A DNA stretch of 64,000 bases. It comes from Echinococcus granulosus (lineage: Eukaryota > Platyhelminthes > Cestoda > Cyclophyllidea > Taeniidae). Under the pieces are notes generated by a model. The model searched no databases. It was not told the DNA's origin and saw only the letters and a program-made list of their open reading frames with translations. Location: contig NW_020170470.1 of NCBI RefSeq assembly GCF_000524195.1, positions 1 through 64,000 on the forward strand, given 5' to 3'. The position numbers were made by a program, and so were the translations under genes. Below are positions 50,762 to 63,600 of the stretch, in pieces; position 1 is the first letter of the stretch, and each line of letters starts with the position of its first letter.

Positions 50762-52298
50762 TGTGTTTGATGAAATCACCAAGTTTATATTTGCAGATGG
50801 AAAATCTGTCTTCCATTGTATAATTGAACCGTTAAAATTTGGTATCGTATTCAACTTATTTTTTGTTTCTCATTTTCTCGACAGTTTTTGCTAACTGACT
50901 TTACATGAATCAGTTCGGTAAATCAAAATTTTGTCTCATTTGACATCATTTCTCGAGGGCTTGTCTGGTGCTTATCGAAACGGACCAAATTTAGCCTACC
51001 CTATCCACAGTACTGCATTAGTAAAGGACTTGCTAGTGGAAACTGATACATACGGCCTCGAATTCGACAAAAATCTAGTTATTTAATCGCTGGGAATGAA
51101 TGACGGCCTCTATGAAGAACAAATTACAGCATCATTTTAGCGTTGCACACAATTGTTTTGCATGTAGCTTATGAGCTGAGCCGTCGCGATTGGTTTTGAG
51201 TTTGGTGCTTGTGACGATGGGAGGTAACATATTACGTTCTACTAAGGAGACTAGCGGTGTGCATACGATTAATGACATCATTCCAGTCGCCTTCCCTTGT
51301 ATCGTAAAATAGCTGACTCCATGTTTATTTTATTCTTATTATTACCATTACCAGCGTTATATCACCTGATTTGACACTTCGGGTTTCGCATCACTTAGTC
51401 AAGTATAAGCCAGTTAAAGGGCTTGGTCACAAAATAAGCTTACCTATGCTCAAACAGGCATAATTTCATTTTTAAAAGTGATAAATACTTTAATACATGT
51501 AACACAAAAATATACACTATAATTCATTTAAAGCACGTCACTTACCCGGATTGGCACTCATTGACTAGAGTTTGGGCCCATAGTTTGCTGTTACCGAGAT
51601 GACGGTTCTACAAATTTATGCAACACCCGTGACTAACCATAAGTGTACACAGTCCTAAAACTTGCTACAGTTCCACAAATACACCTCTGCTTTTGAAATG
51701 ATAAAAAATGATTGGCAAAAATTTTCCAAAACCTAAGGTTTAACTTATTTACTTAAGGTGTTTCAGAGCTTGCATTTGCAACGCATTTTATATGGGAAAA
51801 ACTCCCTGAAATATCACCTCCCTCAAAAGCAACTCGTTAGAGGACCATTAATCTCACAAGAGACCAAATGTCAACATTCGGAAAGTGGTTTAAACCTGCA
51901 GTGAGTGGGGTCCACAGAATAATTTCATCTTTTCAATTAAAACTAAATTGAGGCTCAAATACTCACCCTAATATTGTCAGATCCTCGCGAAACTTTGAAC
52001 TTTTCAAATAGAATTCCCCGATGCAGTAAGCCTCCATACACTGGTAAAAGATTTTTCCCACAGGACTTCAGGAGGAGCAGTTTAATTGTCTTCTTGATTC
52101 TCTGACAGAAATTCACTAATAAATTGTGCTTATTTTCCCTTCACTGAAGTGGTCTAAACAGTGCTAGCACGACTGCATTTCAAATTAATTGGTTTTTGAG
52201 TTTTTTAATAAGCTGTTCTTCATTTTGTGTCATTTAGTGACACTTTAAACAGCTACTTTGGGATTAAGCGCCAACCTATGGTGTTTTCTCGTTAGCAG
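50762..52298. other. 3' region of the protocadherin; no further gene seen
   Basis: Presumed 3' UTR and intergenic DNA. No recognisable ORF, repeat or RNA gene. No well placed AATAAA was found close to the stop codon. Confidence 0.4.
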
Positions 52299-55200
52299 GA
52301 AGCATAGCTAGCCTAGCAATATTATTCCGTGCTAGTTTGGCCAATATATCATATGAAGGCTTTCTTCCTCTTCTTCCTACTTCGCCAGATGGCAAATGTG
52401 TGCGACAGAAGGTTGAGTTTTATCGGCACATGGTTGTCAAACCTGTGCTCTACAATCCATAGGCACGACTCATTAGAATATTTTGAGGACCAACAGCCGA
52501 CTTCATGGCTCGATCTTCACCACCTACCGCCAAAAAGATCAATCATTTTGCAGAAATGATTGATATTTCAATGCCACACATCTTCTTTTCCTGGGGTGAC
52601 CATTTTAGGTAATGATTTTCCATTTCATGGCTCGACATCCTCCCAATTTAATGAGCATAAATTTCTGGATCTGTTCTATAAACTTGGGGTAATTCTTTAT
52701 GCAAATTCCCTTTTATTTCGAACATTTACTATCAAAGACTAAAAAGCACTCATTTTTAATCCAAAAAATTAACCACATAAATTCTTCTTCACAGGGTACT
52801 TCTTTTGTATGCAAAATAGACGGAGGCAGTATTTGCATGGCACTGGGCTAGGAAGTTTACGGTTAAACATTGTGCCAAATTCCATCGGGCGTTTTCTGGT
52901 GAATTCAATCTGCCCTGGATGGGAGTTGAAACCCGGAATCGTCACATCCTAAAGAACGGTATTTTGAATAATAAAACAAACATTCTATACCACTTTGTGC
53001 CTTAGTGTCAGGTCAACCCCTTTCGTGTCTGCAGTGCATCAAAGCTCTAGTATAAGTGCGTTCAATTTGGGTACTGCCTCAAACCTACCTTTACCATGTA
53101 ACAGGGTCGCTATTGCTGTAATAGGTGCACAACAATTATAATTTCTACCAAAGAGCAACTTAAATTTTAATGTACTGCGAGAAATGACCAAAGATATACA
53201 TTTAATTCAAGATTAAAACTTTTTTTAGGGAAAATTGGCATTGCCAAGAGTGATGTGGATTATTTGAGTGCTTCATTATGCCAACACTATACTACAGAAT
53301 ACCACCCAGTCTTGAGAATAAAATAAACAATATTACTTGTCAATATTGGCTGGAAAAGCTGGTTTTTACGCTACTTAGACAAATGTCTTATGTTGGATTT
53401 CAGAAATATTTGGATTCTCAAATTCTTCATCTTAGCAACGACTGACTCTATATCTGCCTGTTGGCTGATTTCACACCCTTGCTCACAAAAGCAAGTAGGA
53501 ATGGAAGATTACCGTAGCAACTAGCTGTGGTGCAAAATTTTTTTCACCTATCAAGATTGACTTGTCAGGGTATTCATAATGAACTCCAGTTTGCTCCATT
53601 GGGATTCAACCAATTTCCATCATCTAATGATACTTTTTCAAATAGCGGTTAATAGGCTTTACTACCCTGGGTTTCTGTTTAAGATTAGACTACAACATCA
53701 GAAATATTCATCGATTAGTTTTATTTTCACCACCTCAAAATGTCAGCTAGCTGTAATGCGTATTTTTTCGTCAGAATAACTTCATTGAAACGTTTTAACT
53801 GCAGTACAAACCTATGAGTAGATATTTTCCGCTAGATAACCGATAAAGGCAATTAATATTTCTACAAATCGTTCGACTAGGTGTATAGTATTGCTCAAAC
53901 GTCTGATGTGTCGGAAATTAGGGAAGATCAGTTCATGCTTAATTACTTATTTTGCAAAGCCACTTCACAAGCGATTGGCTCTGAGTCTCCTGCTACATAA
54001 GGCTTCCTAATAAGCTTTAAATGCGCCATAACCACGAGTTACTTCTGGGGGCTCGTGTGCGTGATATATTATGGAAAAAGCGAAAACGGAGACACGATCA
54101 TCACATGAAGCGCTCGATGTAAGGACACCGCGCGGGTGTACAATGAGGGCTGGTGTGGTGATACGCATGGCCTGAAGTTGGTTTGATTAATGGGGTCAAG
54201 CTGATGCGGATATACAAAAATATTTTCATGGTTATTTAAAGTTTTTCTTCGTAAATGTTAATATTTCGCTGAAATTAACTACGATGCAGGATTCAACAAA
54301 TTGTGTGTGTTGAATACGAGTCTCGCTTTTAAGCAGCCTCAAATGAAAATATAGGCCACAATCATGACAACGTGATTTGATCTTTGAAACTTGCATAATC
54401 AAACGCATTTAAATATCACTTTGACAACTAATGGAACCATGATCTATGACGCCTGAAGTGTAGTGTTTCAGTACTATAAAGTCAAGAATCCGTGAACATG
54501 CCTTTTTATGAAATGAGCATACAGGTACACGTTGAACGTAAATTGTCCGTCGATTTTGTGAAAAGGAAATAACGGCTAGGGGCGAGCAATTGATGAAATA
54601 GACCTGCTAAACTTCGTCGTGTGCTATTAATTTCGCAGCTTAGCCAATTATGATCGGGTAGTGTAGCACATTTGGTTTTGGATGTTTGCTGCCTTTATCA
54701 GCCACTAAATTGGTTTATGCTTCTTTATAGCAGACAGGCAGACAGAATATTTACGTGCTGACACAAGAACCGTCGCCTCTGAACACTACCTGCACCCCAA
54801 CAAGAATTTGAAACCTACTGCCAATCTTCAGTGGACAGACAACTTTATCATACGGAACCTAATCGTAAATTAAAGCATTAATCACTTGAGTTTGTTTAGC
54901 AAAACGTTGCCAACTGGTTTAAACGCTTTTCTTTCAATTAACACAAAAGCACTCATCAGTAAATTGAATTTTTTTATCTGCTCAAATAATGAATAAGTAA
55001 CTAGCAGGAAAATGTGTAAAGCACTACTCCACTCATAAAGTGGACGGGCGAACAAGATGATGTTTCAGAAGTAAGTGAAATAGTAACCTCAAAGCATCAC
55101 TCAACGAATGGAAGGATAATTGCCCTTCGGACATAGACAGACATAGCAAATATTTGCAACGGTCTTCCATACAAGTGCGAAAAATGCTGAACTGACATGA

Positions 55201-56192
55201 TCTTGAAAGCGATCATTTGTCCTTACGCTTCACTGAATGACTTGTTATCTCTACAACAGACAAAATCTGGCACGTACTAACTTATGCTTCTACCTGGCAT
55301 GGCTTGACGCCGATCGCGAAAAACCCACAAAAAGATTTTCGCACTAATGCATGCATGCTAAGCCACTGTAAATGAACATAATAGATGCATTCATACCGAG
55401 GTAAGTAGTCAAAAGGTCTCAAGGGAAGCGAGCATAACACCATAGTTAAGGAATCCACTATTCAACACCTCTGATGACCATAGTGTGCACAACTGGATCT
55501 TACCAGAGGTACCTGATTCCCTCAGAATTCGCACGGAAAAAAAAGTGAAGCCAAGTTTGTGAACAATAATAAAACCACACCGATAATGTTATGGGTCTCA
55601 AATCTCCCAACTCAAAACTTCCTCTTTTACGAAAGAGTACTGACAAACCGGAACAAGTTCAAACGCAAGCCATCACACCAAGTGACCCCGTTCCATTTTC
55701 TACGTATTTTACCGGTTGCCACTAATCAGCATATTGGCCAGTCAAACAAATTGTAGCTGAAGTCGCCCTACATTTAGAGTAACATGCACGCGAGACAAAA
55801 ACACCCCCCAAACACATCCAGAAAGTGGGTTAGCACAACCCCTAATGCAAGCACACAATTTTAAAGTTTGCACCTTAGTATCAATACCAGTAATGAAAGA
55901 CACGTTCACATACCGTCACCAGCTTCTTTAAGCAGACTGCAATACCGATCACTTACTCTGGTCAGTCGCATTCAGATACCGAAAGATATCCAACAGGAAC
56001 TGAGGCACGAGGTTCCCCCCGCCTAATGTAGAACAACTTTATGTTAATTCGTGGATGAAGCTGGTGCCGCCTCCACCGGCTGATATGGCTCAAGCCATTC
56101 CCGATCTTGGGCAATCATTGATTAACGACTACTTAGTCATACCAACATCTAACGAGTTATCAATGACAGGTCACCCCAAAGGAGTCTTTGGT
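52299..56192 (+). pseudogene. Exon-like pieces of an unidentified gene, one frameshifted
   Basis: Three + strand stretches look coding and have good acceptors. The first (52299 to about 52458, after a TTCTCGTTAGCAG acceptor) includes YEGFLPLLPTSPDGKCVRQK. The second is 54731-54864, after TTCTTTATAG, with EYLRADTRTVASEHYLHPNK and LQWTDNFIIRNLI. The third is 55936-56192, after TTCTTTAAGCAG, with YRSLTLVSRIQIPKDIQQEL, then after a frame change NVEQLYVNSWMKLVPPPP and ADMAQAIPDLG, ending at G|GTAAGC. The frame change falls in a run of six C at about 56017. I recognise no family and do not know whether the three belong together. Against a live + gene, the + strand is A-rich at 54-57 kb. Confidence 0.25.
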
Positions 56193-57648
56193 AAGCAGGT
56201 TCAATCCCGTCATAGCAGCAGCTATTCAATCAAGGTCCATTACTTCCTGTATCGATACCAGTCATCCGAATTCTAACAATAAGGAAATGAATTTTCCCCG
56301 GGAAAGTACTCGAAATCGCGTTAAGGAAATGGTTGTGCGACAGCCACTATGGCACGACTCACTGTGCCTACATGCGATCCAGAGCTATTGGTGAACGCCA
56401 CATCCGACGGTTGGTAGGGCCTAATAAATGGCATCCAACCCGAGGCCCAAAGGGATCCACGTCTCTCATGCTAAAATATCCATTAGAGGCTTTAATGACA
56501 CTTTTGATGTGTCTGAGGCATGCGAGAAGTCTAATTGGAGCAGCTAAATATCAACGAAGCGCCTAACACATCAAACTCAACAGTGATTGCATTTAAAATT
56601 CACAAAAAATACGCCCTCCCATTAAACGGAAAATTTACAAAAAAAGTGATGGCCTACGCCAGATACGATTTAACCAAAAATGCTCAGCTCTAAGATAGTA
56701 TTTGCTATGGTGTGATTGACAGCAGACGACTTCGCTATGCTGATTTCTGCGCAGCGAAAATCACACGAATACAGTGGAAGATCTCAAACCCATCTCTTCA
56801 GCTACAAAGGTAATTTCTGACAGAGTGCTTAGTGCGCAACATAATTGGGCAATTACACCTTCAGTTGCAAACTTCCGCTTTCAGCTTAACTTAACGTTTT
56901 GAAAGTCCCAAACATGCATCGACATATCTTGATGCCTGAAAAACTAAGCCATTCAAAAACAAATTTATTTAAGAGATCGAAAAATGTCTTTCAAAGTTCC
57001 GAACGTCCTCTGGATTTCCATCGCTGTGCAAATTGGTGGAGAGGCTCAAAAACAACGCCTACAAGAAAAGAATATTCTAAGGCGATATTTAATCAAAGAA
57101 TGACAGTTGGAAAACAAACCAAAATATTTGGAAATTAGAGAAATTTTCCCTCAGTACAATGATTCAATTTTCCATTGCAAAACAATCACTTTAAGCAGTC
57201 CAAGAGCACAATACAGTTAATTCAAGCATTCCTTAGTCACACTTCCTTTAGAGGATTCAAGGTGAAAACAGAAATAGCTCTAATTTTTTGCTAGTGGATG
57301 ACACTAAAACGCCACAACCGATCTAAAAGCGCAACGTTTTCAGAAGCCACATCTGCCGAGACCGATGCGCTTGAAAAAAAAACCGTGTCATCAGCTCTTC
57401 AGAATTGAACAATTAACCTCAATTGTGATTAATGACGAGCTAACCTAACCAACAACGTTTGTTCACTCTATTTTAGCGGGGTTAAAAATGGAAACGTAAC
57501 AACACAGTTCATTCCTCTGTCATTGGTTTGTTCTAATTTAGCCTAAACGGTTGAAAAAGATGATAATTTGATTTTGAAAACAAAGGTGCTGAAAGATCCT
57601 GGTTTAGATAAGCTGGGGTGTTTTCAAAAAAAATTTGCTCGCCGTCTG
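56193..57648. other. No supported gene; region downstream of SMG5
   Basis: Open + frames occur at 56188-56394, 56333-56566 and 56899-57138 without recognisable domains. They may continue the unidentified + strand gene or be chance. The minus-strand SMG5 3' UTR should start at 57648 and run leftwards; no clear poly(A) hexamer was seen close to the stop. Confidence 0.3.
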
Positions 57649-60600
57649 TCAAAATGATGTTAGAAATATCGGCGTCTGCATATATTCTCTCAAGTTATCA
57701 ACTAATAGGTAAAAGAGGAATCGAAACGCACAAATACCAACTACCAAATGGCAAATGACGTCCCTCTAGGTCTGACGCTATTCCAGTCAGTAACTGAACT
57801 AGTAATTTGGTTTTAGCTGTATTAACAAAGACGGTGAAATATTTTCAATAGCAAAGCAAATCCCTAATGAGTCAATCGGTTAGACAAACCTGATTTGCAA
57901 GCTACTTTTGCCAAATCCAAAGGGATTTCAAGGTCCCGCGGACTAGCCGATTTGGAGCCCACCAAAACCGTGATTTTGGCACAGGAAACACCCTCGGTAA
58001 TAGGCGGATGGTACTCCAGTAGGTTAACTACTTCAAATGATTTCGCAAGGTTTATTTCAACACCTCTGAAGTGAGGAGCTTCCTGCACCATCTAGATGGA
58101 ATGAATGGACATCTCAATCAATTTTCGAAAAAAAAGTGCGCATCACGTTTCATTTGTGGAAAAAACGCAATTCAGCAAAACATCTTTGACCGAATCATAA
58201 CCACATTGTAAGCAACCCACCGTAATACCCAAGGTAAACAACCCTTTAGAGTTCAAACAACACGAGGTAGAGAGCGACGAGGAGAATGCACCTCATGCAA
58301 GGGCAGACACTCAACCGGAAATAAAGCTAGACAGCATACTATTATGAAACGACTAACAGCTGATGCAATATCATGAGCGTGATACATGTTCCGAAAAAAG
58401 GAACATCAACAAGAGAATGCAAAAAACGTAATTCGCAAATCCACGAATGAAAAGTTACACACAAAAACAACTCACTAAAACTTGATTAAGAGAACTGAAT
58501 AAGCATAGTAGGTACGACTGTACCACTCAGATGGCAACACACAATTATGACATGTAAATCCTAGACGTTTAATTAATTCGTACGATTAAAATTTGTATTA
58601 TAAATCTGCCATCCTGTTGAATTCCAAAACGACTTGTCGTCGAGTGAGTAAAGGGATAAAGACGAAATGTGTCGATTTAACATTAGGCTATGTAAATCTT
58701 AGCCTTAAATTTTACTATGGGTCCGTAATAACTATCACGGCAGGAGGAAAACAATTTATCATCTTATGAATGAAGGACTCAAAGTCAAACGCATGGGTCA
58801 AAGGATTTAGAGTGATGAGAAGTAGAAGAAAAGACAACCACACCTGTGCAAAATAGATAGCGCATTCAATTATACTGGCCCATCGAGATACTGCACTGAA
58901 ATCAACAGGAGCATCAGTACAACCATCTGCGACTTCATTGCCACTTGAACGAGATTTGGGCAAACGAAGTTTTATGCGCTCCCGTGGATTTTCATCTTCA
59001 GTTTGAATGCGAACATATCTAGAAAATAGGGGCACTAGTTTTTAGTTGTAACCATCGCGCCCCGGCTCTTGGTTGATAGAAATCGCGAATTCATCGCTAG
59101 CGTTGGGTGAAAATAATTTATTACCAAATATGTGAATAAAATCGTACTAACTAGGATAAGATTCAAATGAAAATGTCAACCTACTTTCTTTCATCCCAAT
59201 TTAAGCTTTTTTTACCATTTACTAATTACGTGATATAGCATGTCTTATCCTCACGTCTCCAACTGACGCCATGTCTGCTTACCCCACCCTTGCTTTAATT
59301 CTCAAGCTATGTGGGTAGTTGATGGTGCTCCGTTGGTTAAATGCCTAAGATTAAAATAAACGATTTATCCATCTACACAACCTAGCATACCGTCAAAACA
59401 TAATGTAAAGACGGTGTAATGGGCATGCTCAAAATGAATGAAATTGCGTATGCATAGAGCAAAGACAAAATTTCTGTCGTGGTTCCATATATGCCAAACT
59501 GCTGGAGCATAACAATGTTATACTTTATCGAATGTTAGGGCACAAGCCTAAAAACGCAGAGCAAGGGCTTTAAGAAGCACGATTAATGTAAAATAAAAGA
59601 ACTGACACATGAATGCAAAACATTCAATTCCATGACTATGATCAATGTCTCAAGGCGATGATTTAGCATTACCGTGAAGTACTATTGATAACAAGCATTT
59701 TGTGAATGAGCAGACCCTAGAAAATAGCATACCCGCTGCCACATCCCGTTTGCTCTTCCAAAACTCGAGTAGCTGACCTCGCTGTTGCAGTCGTCTTCTT
59801 CAACTGGTCAAGATGCGCAATTACTGCAAACATGAAGAAAGCACTACATAGGTACCAGGGACTGAGACGTTGAGGCATAAATGAAGTCGTTTCACTTAGC
59901 AAATTGATATTTAAAACAATATCAAAAAAAGCTAATAGCGTCCCATACTTCGCGCCATTGCACGATTACCCATTCCATCGGTAATCATAATAATAGTAAC
60001 GATTCAGGTTAAGTGCCACTAATAAAAACGTCTTAAATGAACGATATGCAAAATTCCTGTGATTCAATTACTCATCCAGCACACAAGCTTCGCAACAACA
60101 TCATCTCCTGAATAATTGCGCCCAGAATCGTCTTTCAGAAAGAAGTAAAAAAGCGATGTGTTGAAGGGGTACTACTTTAATTTTGCTAGGGTGACGTAAG
60201 AAGTTAATGAATTCACAAATCAAACCAAACCATATAAACGCCAAATTGAAGCGATATGTGATTAAACTTAAACACACACGGTAGATCCCCAAAAAAGAAG
60301 CACATAATGTTGCAAAATGTATTTAAATTCCACTATCCCATTGGACGGTAGACGGAAATCAATGGCAAAAGCCTTCATCATACCACTTTTAATAAACAAT
60401 AGTCGGCCCTACCTTTCGATACCATTTACGACCTATTCAGAACGCATGAAATTCCTACCATCATAAGCAAACATACTACCAGTTACTATAAACACTGTGG
60501 TATTATGCTTAATTTACTAGTTCCGTTAAATACAAAACCTATCATATTGGAACTAAAGATCGGATTGTAAAAGCACTCCAAATGCAATAACCACTTTTAA

Positions 60601-63600
60601 GTCAAGACATTATTTACCGTACCTTTTCTGGGTATGATAATGACATATTGATGTAATTCAAATAGGCGTTTCATGAAAATAGTGTTCCCAATCAGGCAGA
60701 ATGTATCAACCACGATGTATGGAGAAAAGTGGAGATTTGAGTCTTTTAGATCGACTAAAGGAGCAGAGGGGACAGATGTGAAGACGCGCTTATCCATTTC
60801 TTCAGAGAGTCTGTCCACTTGGTTCTTAAGACGCATTTTCGCCATATTTCGCATGGTTTCCTCTCGCATGGCCAGTGACAACGTAGACTAGACAAAAATA
60901 TCATTAAATTACGTTTACTCGCATCCATTAAGTAGCCATTGCACAACGCACCTTATCAGCATCGGGGGAATGTTGGTCAGGACTAAGACACATTCGTTCA
61001 TTTTCTACATCCTGGGACACGGCTCGAAATGACTGAACTCGAGGTTTATAAGGTTCTCTTTTTCTTCTTCTTCTTCGTCCCCTTCTTGGCACGTGTTTTC
61101 GAGAAGCAGGACCGCTATAACATCTTGAGCGGCAATGGGAGATAGAACTGGCGGCATTTGATGGCAATGGTGCCGTAAAGTAATTCACGTCCTGGTGATA
61201 GACGAAGTTCAGACCCAATCCATCTGCCAGCTTGGCAAATTCACGACCAAATCGAGTCAATGTAAGACATCGCAAAAGGGTCTCTTCTATCCGACTATCC
61301 AATGGGTCCATATTGAAGTCAATTGTTTCGTGTAGGGATGAAAGAGATGGCATACCACGCAAGAGCCAGTCCTCTGGCAATGCTGTCCTTTTTGAATCAT
61401 CCTTCGGTTGGAATTCCCGCTTTAGTAACTCTCGACACTGCGCGGAAATGTGAGGAAATATTGTCGAAGGTGTGCGGATGCCATCCGTTGGTAAACCCAG
61501 GTACTTCGATTGTAAAAAGAGATCTGACGATAGTTCCTGCTCAACAATGCATGCTATTGGACTTAGGTAGTTGAGCAAACTCGCCAGGTGCGAAGCGATT
61601 TCCTGCATTAGGACCTTATAGGTAGAAGCTGCCTGCTGGAGAAAAGTTTGGGAGAGGGAAAGCCAGTCAGTGATGAGTTTAATGCCAGAAAGGAGACTGT
61701 CAACGAAGTGGGCAGCAACGAAGAGACGTAGCCAGATATAATTTTGATCAGCTGGGTCGTCATTAATCAGAGCCGCTTCTTCCTTGTCTGCAGTATCCCC
61801 CTTCGCATCGCTTTCAACACTACAATCTACCTCATTTTCCGATTCACCCTCTGACGCCTCTAGAGATAATTTAAGATGAACAACAGAGTATCAAGTAAAT
61901 GAAATTAATCGTTTCCTTGAAGAATATACTTTAACCTGTGTACAGTTGAAAATTGGTTTTACACAATGCAACCAATACCGATATAGCAAAACGAAGTCCT
62001 TGGAGTGAGATAGACAAAGAACTTATTTCAAGAACTAAAATTAGCTATAAATTTTACAAGTGTATTTAATGGCCTAATTTTCTAAAATTTTGGATCTCAG
62101 TTTTTCGTATCATCACTCAAACCTCAAACTACAGGTTCGAATGAAAATTATCACAAACTGCAGGTTTTTGAAGTTAAGTGCAAAGTAATACCAGTGTATA
62201 ATAGTAAATTCGAGTTATTTCTAGATATTGCTTCATGTACACAACACTTCGGAGACCATCCAAAAGTACTAGGTCGAATACATTGAAGAAATAGTCTTAC
62301 CACGAAGTTGAATTTCCTCATTGTTTACAACATCTAATGTCTGACCAATTTGAGTCGTCATAGCTGCAGCCAGAACACCCCCGATTTCAGCAGGATCAAT
62401 CTGAGATCTCGTAACTTCTTCGCACGAAAGTGGGGATTCAGAATTCTAATAGTCAAATAAATAAACAAAATTTGGTTTTATATGGGATTTTGTTCGTAAA
62501 AGCAGTAAATATTATACAATTGCTTTCACATGGTACAATAATCTTAAAAATAGTAATCCGCAAATAAATGATTTCGATCTATATGCTAACGACTGTTTAA
62601 CAATTACATGTGACATCCTGCGCATCAAAAATGCACATACCTGAGACTTGAGCTGATTTACGTTAGCACCCATATGGTCTTCGTGGAAATTCCAATCCTG
62701 TTCGTCATAGTCATCAGATCCCTCTGAGTATTCACTATCTTCATCCTCATCCTCATCCTCTTCACTGGAAGAAGAGTTCAGAAAATCATCCTCCTCCATC
62801 ATTCGACATCGAGGTCGCAGCCGTCGCAGGCGAGGACCACAAGACGACATCTCCGAAGAGTCTGACTCCACGTTCTCTTCTTCGTCCGCACCCTGGTCGT
62901 CTTTCTGTAATATGACTTCAAGCTCTTCATTTTGTTCCTCCATGACACTACCTATTTCGCAGATGTCCTCCTTGTTCGAGATATCGCCTAAACGACAGAG
63001 TAGGTTACACACTCTGGTACGAAGTTTAGGTAAATGCCTACTCGTAAAATATTTAAGAATCTAATAACGAAAATGCTAGAATGAAAGCCTAATGATTCCG
63101 GAATGACGATAACTATAGTGAGTAGTGACCACCACTACGAGAAACTTCAGTATGGAAAACGGCTAAAGGTATCAAGAAGCAGAGCGTACGGGATGTCAAA
63201 CCACAGACCGAAACAAATGCCTAAATTCATATTGTCTAATGCAAACATGCGGAATTAGCATGTTCAGATGCCTAATGATGGACCATGATTTGCACTAAAA
63301 CTGAAATGCTGCACTAAGACTCAAGAATGGGCTGAAATAACAGAGACATTTCTTCCTGATTAAAAACATGCTATAATCTTCAAGTGAACCAATATAACTC
63401 GGTCCATATTCATCCTAAACAGAAAACCTACCTTTTTCACTCCCATTCCTCTTATTTAAATCCTGGTTTCCACAATGAAAGCTATTGTGTGAAGTGTTAA
63501 AAGGCTTCGACCGAACAACGCCTAAACACTTAAGGGCAGCAAGTTTAAATATATTCACGGTTTTCGCCATAGCACGGAAGGAGTGAACAAGAAGTAAATC

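Noticed and set aside
56190..56220. GGTTCAATCC, like a tRNA T-loop
   Set aside because: No cloverleaf can be folded around it; it lies just after a splice-donor-like GTAAGC.
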